Below are positions 1-8,236 of a stretch of 21,930 nt of DNA, piece after piece (position 1 is the stretch's first letter; each line of letters opens with the position of its first letter). The position numbers and the translations under genes were made by a program. The stretch covers positions 1 through 21,930 of the forward strand of contig CANQZP010000016.1 of the NCBI GenBank assembly GCA_947628395.1, given 5' to 3'. A model generated the notes under the pieces. The model ran no database searches, was not told the origin of the DNA, and worked only from the letters and a program-made list of their open reading frames with translations. This DNA comes from an uncultured Clostridia bacterium (lineage in GTDB: Bacteria > Bacillota > Clostridia > TANB77 > CAG-508).

Positions 1-120
1 GACCGATGAGGGCTGTTTAATGCGAGTAGCATTATTACAGCCCCATTGGGGAAAAACAACCAGAAAAATAGATAAATTCCTGGGAGCGATCGTCAAATGT
101 CCCAATTTTTTTAGAGAATG
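1..120. other. Partial copy of a structured repeat element (possible ncRNA)
   Basis: This stretch shares conserved blocks with 15338-15430, in the same orientation: GACCGATGAG, then a hairpin, then CCATTGGG, and further on CYGGGAGCGRT. The hairpin is GGCTGT...ACAGCC with an apical TAATGC/GCATTA stem (positions 11-40). In the other copy the apical stem is completely different in sequence yet still pairs. CCGATG (3-8) can pair with CATTGG (44-49), enclosing the hairpin. The window cuts off the left end, so the matching outer arm cannot be seen. I do not recognise the family. The coding sense is not known; in both copies the upstream genes (nrdDG, rpoB) run on the minus strand. Confidence 0.5.
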
Positions 121-160
121 AAAAAAAGCCTATAGATTTTGTGCACTACAAAACCCATAG
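121..160 (-). terminator. Rho-independent terminator, minus strand
   Basis: A 12-bp stem (130-141 with 149-160, two G-U pairs) closes a 7-base loop. On the minus strand it is followed by a run of seven T (the A-run at 121-127). It lies beyond the nrdG terminator, so it could be a second stop for nrdDG read-through. It would also isolate the structured element at 1-120 from nrdDG transcription. Confidence 0.65.
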
Positions 161-201
161 ACTTTTATCTATGTTACTCTTACATTATTTAAACAACTAT
201 T

Positions 202-224
202 TGTGTGTGTGTGTGTGTGTGTGT
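202..224. repeat. (TG)n dinucleotide tract
   Basis: About 11.5 uninterrupted TG units lie in intergenic DNA between two terminators. No gene or promoter is clearly attached, so I infer no phase-variable function. Such tracts can change length by slippage. Confidence 0.9.
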
Positions 225-316
225 ACTCTCGCAAGACTTTCAGCGTTTTTCATTTGTAATCTTTCCTTTCAAAAATTTATATTATTATATTATCTATAAA
301 ATACTTAAAAGTCAAG

Positions 317-353
317 AAAAAAATCTACATTTATCTCTAAATGTAGATTTTTT
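317..353 (-). terminator. nrdDG terminator
   Basis: A 10-bp stem (324-333 with 338-347) with a TCTC loop is extended by A/T pairs. On the minus strand it is followed by a T-run, 9 bases after the nrdG stop codon. The A-run and T-run are symmetric, so it may also work on the plus strand. Confidence 0.85.
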
Positions 354-361
354 AATAATTA

Positions 362-865
362 TTACATATCTAAAGTTACTAATTTATGAACTTTTAAACT
401 CTCTGGTACATTTATTATTCTTTGATTTTCTGAACCTCTAAATTTCAAATTAGCTTTTTTCTGACTTTCTACAAATCTTCCGTCTACTAATACATCAATT
501 TGATTAAGAACTTTATTAGTAGTTTCATCATTTCTTTCTTGTAGTTGCTCTAGTGTATATCCACTATAACACCACACATCAAATTCTGGTCTTACTTTCT
601 TTAAATCCTTTATGAATTCACCTACTTCAGCAATATTTTCTTTGCAAAGAGGTTCTCCACCACTTATTGTTATACCTTTTAATATTGAATTTTCACAAAT
701 TCTATTTATTATTTTTTCTTTATCAAATTCTTGTCCATAATTATAATCTTGTGCTACTTGATTGTGGCACCCTGGGCAATGATGTGGACACCCACTTACA
801 AATAATACTGCTCTCCATCCCAAACCATTTGATATACTTTCATCATAAAATCCAGCCATTTTCAT
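362..865 (-). CDS. nrdG: Anaerobic ribonucleotide reductase activating protein
   Basis: NrdG is a small radical SAM enzyme. It uses a [4Fe-4S] cluster and S-adenosylmethionine to place the glycyl radical on NrdD, which lets class III ribonucleotide reductase make deoxynucleotides without oxygen. The 167-residue protein has the expected length. The cluster motif CPHHCPGC (CxxxCxxC) is at about residues 26-33 and the SAM-contacting GGEP is near residue 69. The start is supported by AGGAGG nine bases upstream of ATG. The gene lies 30 bases downstream of nrdD on the same strand and is followed by a strong terminator, so the pair is one transcript. No in-frame CGG codon occurs. Confidence 0.95.
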   Translation of the reverse strand: MKMAGFYDESISNGLGWRAVLFVSGCPHHCPGCHNQVAQDYNYGQEFDKEKIINRICENSILKGITISGGEPLCKENIAEVGEFIKDLKKVRPEFDVWCYSGYTLEQLQERNDETTNKVLNQIDVLVDGRFVESQKKANLKFRGSENQRIINVPESLKVHKLVTLDM

Positions 866-895
866 TAGAAATTTCCTCCTACTTTTGTTCCTTAA

Positions 896-3181
896 TTATA
901 AATCTTCTCCTCCGATATGAGTTACTCTGTCTTTTAATTCTGCTAATTTACCACTATTCCATCTTGATGTTGTACCTACTAAATATCCTGTAATTCTTTG
1001 GATTGTATCAATATCTGTACTTCCGCATTCTGGGCATTCTTTTAAATTTGCATCTGCATTTTCAAATCCACAATTCATACATCTTGATCTTGTATGATTT
1101 ACACTTCCATATCCCATATTATATTTATCCATTAAATCAACAACTGCCTCTATTGTATCAGGATTATGAGTTGCATCTCCATCTAATTCTATGTAGAAAA
1201 TATGTCCTCCTCTAGTTAAGTCATGATATGGAGCTTCTATTTTTGCTTTATGTTCTGCTGTACATTTATACCATACTGGTACATGGTTACTATTTGTATA
1301 ATAATCTCTATCTGTAACACCTAATATAGTTCCATATTTTTTTCTATCTATTTTTGTAAATCTACCTGATAATCCTTCTGCTGGTGTTGCAAGTACAGAA
1401 TAATTTAAATCATATCTTTCAGCAAATCCTGTTACAATTTCTTTTAAATCAGAAATTATTTCTATTCCTAATTTTTGAGAATCTTCTGATTCAGCATGAT
1501 GTTTACCTGTTAAAACTGTTAAAGCTTCAGCTAATCCTATAAATCCAATTCCTAAAGTTCCTTGTTTTAAAACTTCAGCTACTTCATCATTAGGTCCTAA
1601 TTTTTCGCTTCCATTCCATAAACCAGACATAAGCATTGGGAATTGTTTTGCTATTGCTGTACTTTGGAATTTATATCTATCATATAATTGTCTTGCAGCA
1701 ACACCTGCCATATCTTCTAATTTTTGCATAAATATTTTCTTTACAGCTTTTTTATATGCAGCTGTCATTTTCTCTTCGCTTCCTCTACCAAGTTCAAATG
1801 TTATTCCACATTTTTCTTGTGCTTGAAGAGCAGATTCTATTGCTAAACCTGGTAAATTGATAGTAGTAAATGAAAGATTTCCTCTTCCTATAGATGTTTT
1901 CTCACCATGTCTATTTTCAAATACTCTTGTTCTACAACCCATTGTTGCACATTCATATTTGTATCTTTCTGGATCATCTTTATTCCATTTTTCATGTTGA
2001 TTGAAAGATGCATCTAAGTTTATGAAATTTGGGAAAAATCTTTTTGCTGTAACTCTACAAGCTAATTTATATAAATCATAGTTTGGATCATTTTTTAAAT
2101 AGTTAACTCCACGTTTTTTCTTCCAGATTTGGATTGGGAATATTGGAGTTTCTCCATTTCCAACTCCTCTTTCTGTTGATAAAAGAAGTTCTCTTATAAC
2201 ACATCTACCTTCTGGAGATGTATCAGTTCCATAGTTTATAGAACTAAATACAACTTGATTTCCACCTCTTGAATGTATTGTATTCATATTATGAATAAAT
2301 GCTTCCATAGATTGGTGTACTCTAGCTACAGTATTATTTATTGCAGCTTGTATATCTCTTTCTTCTCCTTTTAGTCCTTTTAAATCTTTTACAATATAAT
2401 CTTTTGGTTCATAATCATATAATTTTGATAAATCTTTATCAAGTAATTCTTCAATTTTTTTGATTTCTTCTTTAAAAGTTAATTTTACGTATGGTGCTAA
2501 GTAAAAATCAAAAGCTGGTATTGCTTGACCACCGTGCATTTCATTTTGAACTGTTTCCATTGAAATACATCCGATGATACTAGCTGTTTCAATTCTTTTT
2601 GCTGGTCTTGATGCACCATGTCCTGCTCTAAATCCGTTTTTTAATATTCTATCTAATGGATGTTGCAAGCATGTTAATGATTTTGTAGGATAATAATCTT
2701 TATCATGTACATGTAAATATCCATTTTTTACTGCTTCTCTTGCTTCATGAGATAGTAGGAAATCATCTACAAATGGTTTTGTTGTTTCTGATGCAAATTT
2801 CATCATCATTCCTGCTGGAGTATCTGCATTCATATTTGCATTTTCTCTTGTTATATCATTTGCTTTTGCTCCTATGATGTCTAAAAATACTTCTTTTGTT
2901 TTTGATTTTCTTGCTACATCTCTATTATATCTATATGTTATATAGCTTTGTGCAACTTCTTTTCTTGAAGTTGTCATTAATCTTTTTTCTACTAAATCTT
3001 GAATTTCATATACTGTTACTTGATTTTTGTCTTCTACTTTCTTTTGAACATCGCTTGCTATTTTATTTGCTAAGTCGATATCTACTCCTCCAGGTGTTTG
3101 TGACATTGCTAATGTTACTGCCTTTACTATTCTTTCTGGATTAAATTCTACTACTCTTCCATCTCTTTTAATTACTTGCAT
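896..3181 (-). CDS. nrdD: Anaerobic ribonucleoside-triphosphate reductase
   Basis: NrdD is the large subunit of class III ribonucleotide reductase, which reduces ribonucleoside triphosphates through a glycyl radical. An N-terminal ATP-cone (IKRDGRVVEFNPERI, residues about 4-18) is the allosteric activity domain. The catalytic barrel follows. The C-terminal zinc site CMNC...CPEC comes just before the radical loop RITGY, whose glycine is at about residue 732 of 761. I start the gene at ATG 3181, preceded by a G-rich binding site (GGGGGG). A TTG five codons upstream lies inside that site and is not a credible start. The gene pairs with nrdG, its activase, and has its own promoter at 3236-3263. 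The enzyme implies growth without oxygen. Confidence 0.96.
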   Translation of the reverse strand: MQVIKRDGRVVEFNPERIVKAVTLAMSQTPGGVDIDLANKIASDVQKKVEDKNQVTVYEIQDLVEKRLMTTSRKEVAQSYITYRYNRDVARKSKTKEVFLDIIGAKANDITRENANMNADTPAGMMMKFASETTKPFVDDFLLSHEAREAVKNGYLHVHDKDYYPTKSLTCLQHPLDRILKNGFRAGHGASRPAKRIETASIIGCISMETVQNEMHGGQAIPAFDFYLAPYVKLTFKEEIKKIEELLDKDLSKLYDYEPKDYIVKDLKGLKGEERDIQAAINNTVARVHQSMEAFIHNMNTIHSRGGNQVVFSSINYGTDTSPEGRCVIRELLLSTERGVGNGETPIFPIQIWKKKRGVNYLKNDPNYDLYKLACRVTAKRFFPNFINLDASFNQHEKWNKDDPERYKYECATMGCRTRVFENRHGEKTSIGRGNLSFTTINLPGLAIESALQAQEKCGITFELGRGSEEKMTAAYKKAVKKIFMQKLEDMAGVAARQLYDRYKFQSTAIAKQFPMLMSGLWNGSEKLGPNDEVAEVLKQGTLGIGFIGLAEALTVLTGKHHAESEDSQKLGIEIISDLKEIVTGFAERYDLNYSVLATPAEGLSGRFTKIDRKKYGTILGVTDRDYYTNSNHVPVWYKCTAEHKAKIEAPYHDLTRGGHIFYIELDGDATHNPDTIEAVVDLMDKYNMGYGSVNHTRSRCMNCGFENADANLKECPECGSTDIDTIQRITGYLVGTTSRWNSGKLAELKDRVTHIGGEDL

Positions 3182-3235
3182 TTTTTTACCCCCCAATTAA
3201 TTGTATTTAAATTATATTTTTTTCAATCTGGAGAT

Positions 3236-3263
3236 ATTTTACCATTAACTAAAATAATGTCAA
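3236..3263 (-). promoter_or_regulatory. Promoter of nrdDG
   Basis: On the minus strand TTGACA (3258-3263) and TAAAAT (3236-3241) are separated by 16 bases. This is a good housekeeping sigma-factor match about 55 bases upstream of the nrdD start. I did not see a convincing pair of NrdR boxes. Confidence 0.7.
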
Positions 3264-3615
3264 ATATATATAAATTATGTTATTTTATTAATTTTTTGTT
3301 GAAATTTAGGGATTTCTCGTTAAGTAGTTTATATACTAATTTTTCCATTGAAAACTTTAAATTCAATTCTCTGTAAGGGTACATCTTTTTATATTACATT
3401 TTTATTACATTTTCATTTTTTTAGAAAATTATTTTTTTAGTTTTTGAGTTTTTATTTTCAAATTTTAAAATATGTTTTTTACTTTTTCTTTATTTTTAAG
3501 CGTTTTAATATATTTTTCTGATAATTGCACAAAATTATATTTTTGCATTTTTCAAAAAATCATTTTTTTATTTTTTTGTTTTTTGTATCATTTTATTTAT
3601 TGTAAAAAATGTAAT
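3264..3615. other. T-rich low-complexity intergenic stretch
   Basis: This stretch has long runs of T on the plus strand (A-rich on the minus strand, upstream of the nrdDG promoter). I see no gene, no RNA structure and no clear motif. The A-tracts could act as an upstream promoter element or give DNA curvature for nrdDG; this is only inferred. Confidence 0.5.
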
Positions 3616-3758
3616 GGCAGACAAAAGGTCAGAGACATGTAGAGTGACATGTAGGGGCGACTACTAGTCGCCCGCTACTTCGAAGAACTACCATATACAC
3701 ACCCACACCAACAATGTCTGCCCACCTCCGCAGAACGGGCGATTAAAATCGCCCCTAC
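3616..3758. repeat. Inverted pair of GTAGGGGCGA palindromic repeats
   Basis: Two copies of a short palindromic repeat face each other: 3651-3675 (GTAGGGGCGA...TCGCCCGC) and, reversed, 3736-3758. The pair sits near a further inverted repeat, GGCAGACA (3616-3623) with TGTCTGCC (3715-3722). Related copies are at 8114-8139, 8183-8207 and 21475-21498. The block is far richer in G+C than its surroundings, as expected for dispersed extragenic elements. No open reading frame is supported here. Confidence 0.75.
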
Positions 3759-3760
3759 AA

Positions 3761-3800
3761 GAAAAAACTGTTTAATGTATATACATTAAACAGTTTTTTC
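3761..3800 (-). terminator. ftsH terminator (bidirectional)
   Basis: A perfect palindrome of 20 + 20 bases ends in A and T runs. It directly abuts the ftsH stop codon at 3801. On the minus strand the stem is followed by a T-rich end, so it should stop transcription of the tilS-ftsH region, and it may act in both directions. Confidence 0.85.
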
Positions 3801-5606
3801 TTATTTATTAAATATTGCGTTAAATTCGTCTCCATCAATTTTCTCTTTTTCAAGAAGTACATTTGCAACTTCTGTTAATTTATCCATTTGCATTGTTAAT
3901 ATTTGTTCTGCAGTTTTATATGCTTTATCAATTATATGTTTAACTTCTACATCTATTTCTGCTGAAGTTACTTCACTATAATTTCTACCCTGAGCTATAT
4001 CTCTTCCTAAAAATACTTCTTCTTGACCATTTCCAAATGTAATTGTTCCAATCTTTTCACTCATACCATATTTAGTAACCATATCTCTTGCAATTTTTGA
4101 TGCTCTTTCAATATCATTGCTAGCTCCTGTAGATATATCTCCTATTACTAATTGTTCCGCTACTCTTCCACCTAGTAATGATACAATATGTTCTTCCATC
4201 TCAGTTCTAGACATAAATGATTTATCTTCAGAAGGTCTATACATAGTATATCCTCCAGCCATTCCTCTAGGTACAATAGAAATTTGATGTACTTGATCTT
4301 GTGTAGGTAAGAATTTACTTACTACAGCATGACCTGCTTCATGGAAAGCTACTAACTTTCTTTCTTTATCACTAATTACTTTGTTCTTCTTCTCAGGTCC
4401 CATAGTAACTTTAACCATAGCATCTTCAATATCTTTCATATTAATTTCTTTTTTATCTTGTCTAGCAGCAAGTAAAGCTGCTTCGTTTAAAACATTCTCT
4501 AAATCTGCTCCAGCAAATCCTGATGTATTTTTTGCAATTGTTTCTAAATCTACATCCTCAGCTAATTTTTTCTTTCTAGCATGAACTTCTAATATTTGTT
4601 GTCTTGCTTTTACATCAGGTGCACCTACTACGATTTGTCTATCAAATCTTCCAGCTCTTAGTAAAGCTTTATCTAATACATCTGGTCTGTTTGTAGCTGC
4701 TAAAACGATAACACCTTCATTAGCAGCAAATCCATCCATTTCAACTAATAATTGATTTAATGTTTGCTCTCTTTCATCATGTCCACCACCAAGTCCTGCA
4801 CCTCTTTGACGTCCAACTGCATCTATTTCATCTATAAATATTATACAAGGAGCATTTTTCTTTGCTTGTTCGAATAAATCTCTTACTCTTGAAGCACCAA
4901 CACCTACGAACATTTCAACGAAATCTGATCCACTGATTATAAAGAACGGAACTCCTGCTTCTCCAGCAACAGCCTTTGCTAACAAAGTTTTACCTGTTCC
5001 TGGTTGACCTATAAGTAAAACACCTTTTGGAATTCTAGCTCCCATATCAGTAAATTTCTTAGGATTCTTTAAAAATTCAACTATTTCTTCTAATTCTTGT
5101 TTTTCTTCTTCTACACCTGCAACATCATTAAATGTTATCTTATTCTTATCTGCTGGTGTCATCATTCTAGCTTTACTTTTTCCGAATGACATTGTTTTAT
5201 TTCCACCATTAGAATTTGGATTCATAAATAAAACCCAAATAAAGAATATAAACACCATTAAAAGTATAGTTGGGCCAAATGCTTCTAAAATAGATAAGAA
5301 TTTTGATTCTTCATTTTGAGATAATTTTATTTCACCAGTTGTTAATTTATCAGAAATCTTATCCATAAATGTATCTAGACTAGGTATAGTAACTAGTTTT
5401 TCTACATTATCCCCATCTATCTTTACACTAGCAGTTTTATTATCTTCATTTATTGTAATTTCTTCAACTTCTTTGGCTTCTATTTTTGTTAGTAATTCTG
5501 AATAATCCATTTTTTTATTAACAGAACCACTTATAGCAGACAAAATCAATAAGAATATACAAAGTAATATAAGCCACATTGCTACTTTTTTTATTCCACT
5601 TTTCAA
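3801..5606 (-). CDS. ftsH: ATP-dependent zinc metalloprotease FtsH
   Basis: FtsH is a membrane-anchored hexameric AAA+ protease that pulls out and degrades membrane and short-lived cytosolic proteins. At 601 residues it is near the usual length. Two membrane segments (about 8-28 and 108-130) flank an extracytoplasmic domain. Walker A is GQPGTGKT (about 199-206; Q where P is usual), Walker B is IIFIDEID, and the second region of homology is AATNRPD...RAGRFDRQ. The zinc site HEAGH is at about 421-425, with the third ligand in NDIERAS. The start is TTG, supported by AAGGAGG ten bases upstream. It follows tilS as in many Bacillota, but hpt, often found between them, is absent. It has its own promoter with an inverted repeat at the likely start site. 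Confidence 0.97.
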   Translation of the reverse strand: MKSGIKKVAMWLILLCIFLLILSAISGSVNKKMDYSELLTKIEAKEVEEITINEDNKTASVKIDGDNVEKLVTIPSLDTFMDKISDKLTTGEIKLSQNEESKFLSILEAFGPTILLMVFIFFIWVLFMNPNSNGGNKTMSFGKSKARMMTPADKNKITFNDVAGVEEEKQELEEIVEFLKNPKKFTDMGARIPKGVLLIGQPGTGKTLLAKAVAGEAGVPFFIISGSDFVEMFVGVGASRVRDLFEQAKKNAPCIIFIDEIDAVGRQRGAGLGGGHDEREQTLNQLLVEMDGFAANEGVIVLAATNRPDVLDKALLRAGRFDRQIVVGAPDVKARQQILEVHARKKKLAEDVDLETIAKNTSGFAGADLENVLNEAALLAARQDKKEINMKDIEDAMVKVTMGPEKKNKVISDKERKLVAFHEAGHAVVSKFLPTQDQVHQISIVPRGMAGGYTMYRPSEDKSFMSRTEMEEHIVSLLGGRVAEQLVIGDISTGASNDIERASKIARDMVTKYGMSEKIGTITFGNGQEEVFLGRDIAQGRNYSEVTSAEIDVEVKHIIDKAYKTAEQILTMQMDKLTEVANVLLEKEKIDGDEFNAIFNK

Positions 5607-5630
5607 TTTAAAAATTCCTCCTTATCCTTA

Positions 5631-5687
5631 TGTGATATTTGTTTCATTCTATATCACATTATATCATAATCGATTTTATTTTAGCAA
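5631..5687 (-). promoter_or_regulatory. ftsH promoter with possible operator
   Basis: On the minus strand TTGCTA (5682-5687) and TATAAT (5658-5663) are 18 bases apart, with an extended -10 (TGATATAAT). Just downstream, ATATCACA (5651-5658) and TGTGATAT (5631-5638) form a perfect 8-bp inverted repeat. It spans the likely transcription start and touches the -10 box. It could be a repressor operator or a 5' mRNA hairpin. The regulator is unknown. It is not the CtsR or CIRCE sequence as I know them. Confidence 0.6.
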
Positions 5688-5744
5688 TACTATTTTAAAA
5701 ATGAAATATGCTTGTAATATAGTATTTTTTGGTATTCTTACGGA

Positions 5745-6731
5745 TTATTGTTTTTCTGCTTCAAATATAATTTTTTTATTTTTTATACTCACCTTTATTT
5801 TTTTATTTGGCTTTAAATATTTATTTCCTATATTATTCGAACATAACTTTATTATATCTTCTATATGTATTTTTTCTATTCCTTGTGAAGTACCAAATAA
5901 TTTGTAAACTGTATATAGTATTAACCTTCTTTTTATAACTAATTCTAAATTATTAAATTTTTTAAGATTAAGTATTATTTTTTCGTTTTCTTCTAACTCT
6001 ACAATTTCAGAATAAGTTTGAACTACTATTTTTTCAATAAAATCATTTTCCTCTTTTGAGATTTCAGAAAGTCTATATAAAGTATCTATAAAATTGGGAT
6101 TGAATTCTTCTTTTATATAAGGAATTACAATATTTCTGATCTTATTTCTTGTATAAGTATTATCATTATTTGACTTATCAAATCTTGGATTTAACTTCTC
6201 TTCTTTGCAATATTTTTCAATTTCATCTCTATTACAATTTATCAGTGGTCTAATATAATATCCATTTTTAGGGTCTATTCCCTTTAAACCATTTAGTCCG
6301 CTTCCTCTTAAAACATTCATTAAAATAGTTTCCGCATAATCATTCAAATTATGGGCTATTGCAATTTTATTCGCATTTACTTTATTTAGAACCTCATCGA
6401 AAAACGAATATCTAACCATCCTACCTGTTTCTTCTAAACCTCTTTTTTCTTTTTTCGCAATTTCAGGAATATTTGCGTGCTTTATAAAACATTCAATTTC
6501 ATTTTTTTTGCAAAAGTTTTCCACAAATTGTTCTTCTTCTGTGGATTCTTCTCTTATTCCATGATTTATATGTGCAACATATAGTTTTAAATTATATTTT
6601 TCTTTTATTGTAATAAAAAAGTGTAATAGGCACATTGAGTCTGGACCTCCAGACACGCCTATTACTACTTTATCTCCTGCACTTATTAGTTCAAATTTAT
6701 TAATAGTATTTAAAATTTTTTCTTCTAACAT
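5745..6731 (-). CDS. tilS: tRNA(Ile)-lysidine synthetase
   Basis: TilS joins lysine to C34 of the CAU-anticodon tRNA(Ile) using ATP, so that the tRNA reads AUA as isoleucine; this matters in an AT-rich genome where AUA is common. The PP-loop signature GVSGGPDS is at about residues 24-31. The family block HINHGIR is near 55-61, and the substrate-facing region ARFDKS-like (NPRFDKSN) near 184. At 328 residues it is a short form: the core and the first C-terminal region are present, but the distal C-terminal domain of longer TilS proteins (over 400 residues) appears to be missing. ATG is preceded by AGGAAA. The gene follows dnaB after 9 bases, so they are probably cotranscribed. Confidence 0.93.
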   Translation of the reverse strand: MLEEKILNTINKFELISAGDKVVIGVSGGPDSMCLLHFFITIKEKYNLKLYVAHINHGIREESTEEEQFVENFCKKNEIECFIKHANIPEIAKKEKRGLEETGRMVRYSFFDEVLNKVNANKIAIAHNLNDYAETILMNVLRGSGLNGLKGIDPKNGYYIRPLINCNRDEIEKYCKEEKLNPRFDKSNNDNTYTRNKIRNIVIPYIKEEFNPNFIDTLYRLSEISKEENDFIEKIVVQTYSEIVELEENEKIILNLKKFNNLELVIKRRLILYTVYKLFGTSQGIEKIHIEDIIKLCSNNIGNKYLKPNKKIKVSIKNKKIIFEAEKQ

Positions 6732-6740
6732 ATATTTTTC

Positions 6741-8073
6741 CTATTCTCTATATTTTTCTATATTGACAAACTTAGTATAATTACCCATCCATAATAGCTC
6801 AACTGTACCTGTAGAACCGCCTCTATGTTTTGCAAGAATTACTTCAGCTATATTTTTCTTTTCGCTATTTTCATTATAATAGTCATCTCTGTAAAGAAAC
6901 ATTACAACGTCAGCATCTTGCTCAATTGCACCTGACTCTCTTAAATCAGAAAGCATAGGTCTTTTATCATCTCTTTTTTCAGAACCACGAGATAATTGTG
7001 ATAATGCTATTACTGGTACATCTAATTCTTTGGCAAGTATTTTTAATGAACGACTAATTTCAGATATTTCTTGTTCACGACTACCATTTCTTTTTGAGCT
7101 TGCTTGAACTAACTGTAAATAGTCAATTACAATTAATCCTATATTTTTTTCTAACTTTAGTTTTCTACATCTAGCCCTAATTTCCATAATAGAAATACCT
7201 GGTGTATCATCAATATATATTGGAGCTTCTGCTAATTTTCCAGAAGCATTAGCTAATTTTATCCATTCTGAATCATCAATTTTTCCTGTTCTTATTTTAT
7301 TGCTATCTACCATAGCTTCACTACATAATATTCTGTTTGCTACTTGAGATTTTGACATTTCTAAGTTAAATATTGCTACTGGAGTGTTAGTTTGAACTGC
7401 TGCATGTGTTGCAATATTTATTGCAAATGCTGATTTTCCCATTGCAGGACGTGCTGCAATAATTATTAAGTCTGAATTATGAAGGCCTGATGTTTTGTAA
7501 TCTAAATCAGTAAAGCCTGTCTCTACACCAGTTATATATCCTTTTTGGTTATATAATTTTTCTAATTCTGCAAATGATTCTACTAATATATCTTTAAGTG
7601 GAGAATAAGTTTTTTGACCTTTTTTTTGCATTATATCAAAAATTCTTTTCTCTGCTATATTCATTATATCTTCTACTTCTTCTGTCTGGTCATATCCTGA
7701 TGCAATAATGTCATTTGCTGTTTTTATTAAGTTTCTAAGTAATGATTTTTCTTCTACTATTTTTATGTATTTTTCTACGTTTGAAGTAGTTGGAACTTTT
7801 TCTGGAAGCATGGCTAAATATTCTAGTCCACCTACTTGGTCAAATTTGCCTGTTGCTACGAGTTCTGCTTTTACTGTTATGATGTCTATTGGTTCTGCTC
7901 TTCCATATAAGCTAAGCATTGATTCATATATTAATTTATTATCTTCTCTATAAAAATCTTCTGTTTTCAACACTTCTATTGCAGATATTACAGCATCTTT
8001 ATCTGTGAGCATTGATCCGAAGGATTGCTTGTTCTGCTTCGATATCGTGTGGTGGTACTTTGCCTAGTTCCAT
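6741..8073 (-). CDS. dnaB: Replicative DNA helicase, needs a +1 frameshift at CGG
   Basis: DnaB is the hexameric helicase that unwinds DNA at the replication fork. The reading frame starts at ATG 8073 (AAAGGA upstream) as MELGKVPPHDIEAEQAIL and then meets an in-frame CGG at 8017-8019; unshifted, it stops five codons later. Skipping the C gives GGA TCA ATG, continuing as GSMLTDKDAV, exactly the family consensus (AEQ-x-LGSML). The joined protein has 443 residues, a normal length. The RecA-like domain shows Walker A ARPAMGKS near residue 210, then the Walker B region LIVIDYLQL and SQLSRGSE. Initiation at the internal ATG 8012 would remove the conserved start and lacks a binding site. The order gdpP-rplI-dnaB is conserved in Bacillota. 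See the recoding site entry. Confidence 0.93.
8017..8019 (-). other. Putative +1 recoding site CGG-A in dnaB
   Basis: The zero frame reads ATC CTT CGG ATC AAT; the +1 frame reads GGA TCA ATG. The glycine (residue 19) is conserved in DnaB. A termination codon follows five codons after CGG in the zero frame. One extra C before GGA explains the break exactly. The same pattern occurs at 11151-11153 and 13007-13009. Confidence 0.75.
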
Positions 8074-8113
8074 ATTCTTTTCCTTTCTAATATATTTTGT
8101 AGTAGTTATCAAC

Positions 8114-8207
8114 CGGGCGGAGACAAGCCCCGCCCCTACAACGTTCGCCCATTCTTTTCTGCCAATCATCTTTTTTTCTCCCGTAGGGGCGATTATCAAT
8201 CGCCCGC
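8114..8207. repeat. Two palindromic GTAGGGGCG repeats between rplI and dnaB
   Basis: There are two G+C-rich palindromes. One (8114-8139) is a variant, CGGGCGGAGAC...CCGCCCCTAC, in inverted orientation. The other (8183-8207), GTAGGGGCGATTATCAATCG plus CCCGC, is identical over 24 bases to 21475-21498. They fill most of the gap between rplI and dnaB, on a transcript that probably spans both genes, so they could form RNA hairpins there. The open frame running through them upstream of dnaB is an accidental translation of the repeat. Confidence 0.8.
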
Positions 8208-8236
8208 TTTACAATGTTATATCTTATTATAAAAAT

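Noticed and set aside
1..92. Hammerhead ribozyme suggested by CGATGAG
   Set aside because: The required CUGAUGA core, the GAAA strand and the cleavage-site arrangement are not present on either strand.
205..441. Open frame through the TG tract
   Set aside because: It starts in a dinucleotide repeat, crosses the nrdDG terminator and runs into nrdG antisense; there is no binding site.
3264..3615. An origin or A+T-rich unwinding region
   Set aside because: No DnaA-box clusters (TTATNCACA) were seen, and dnaA/dnaN are not in the window.
8074..8199. An open frame upstream of dnaB that would extend its N-terminus by about 42 residues (with VGAGLVSAR)
   Set aside because: It is translation through the G+C-rich palindromic repeats. 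The proper ATG at 8073 has a ribosome binding site and starts the conserved sequence.
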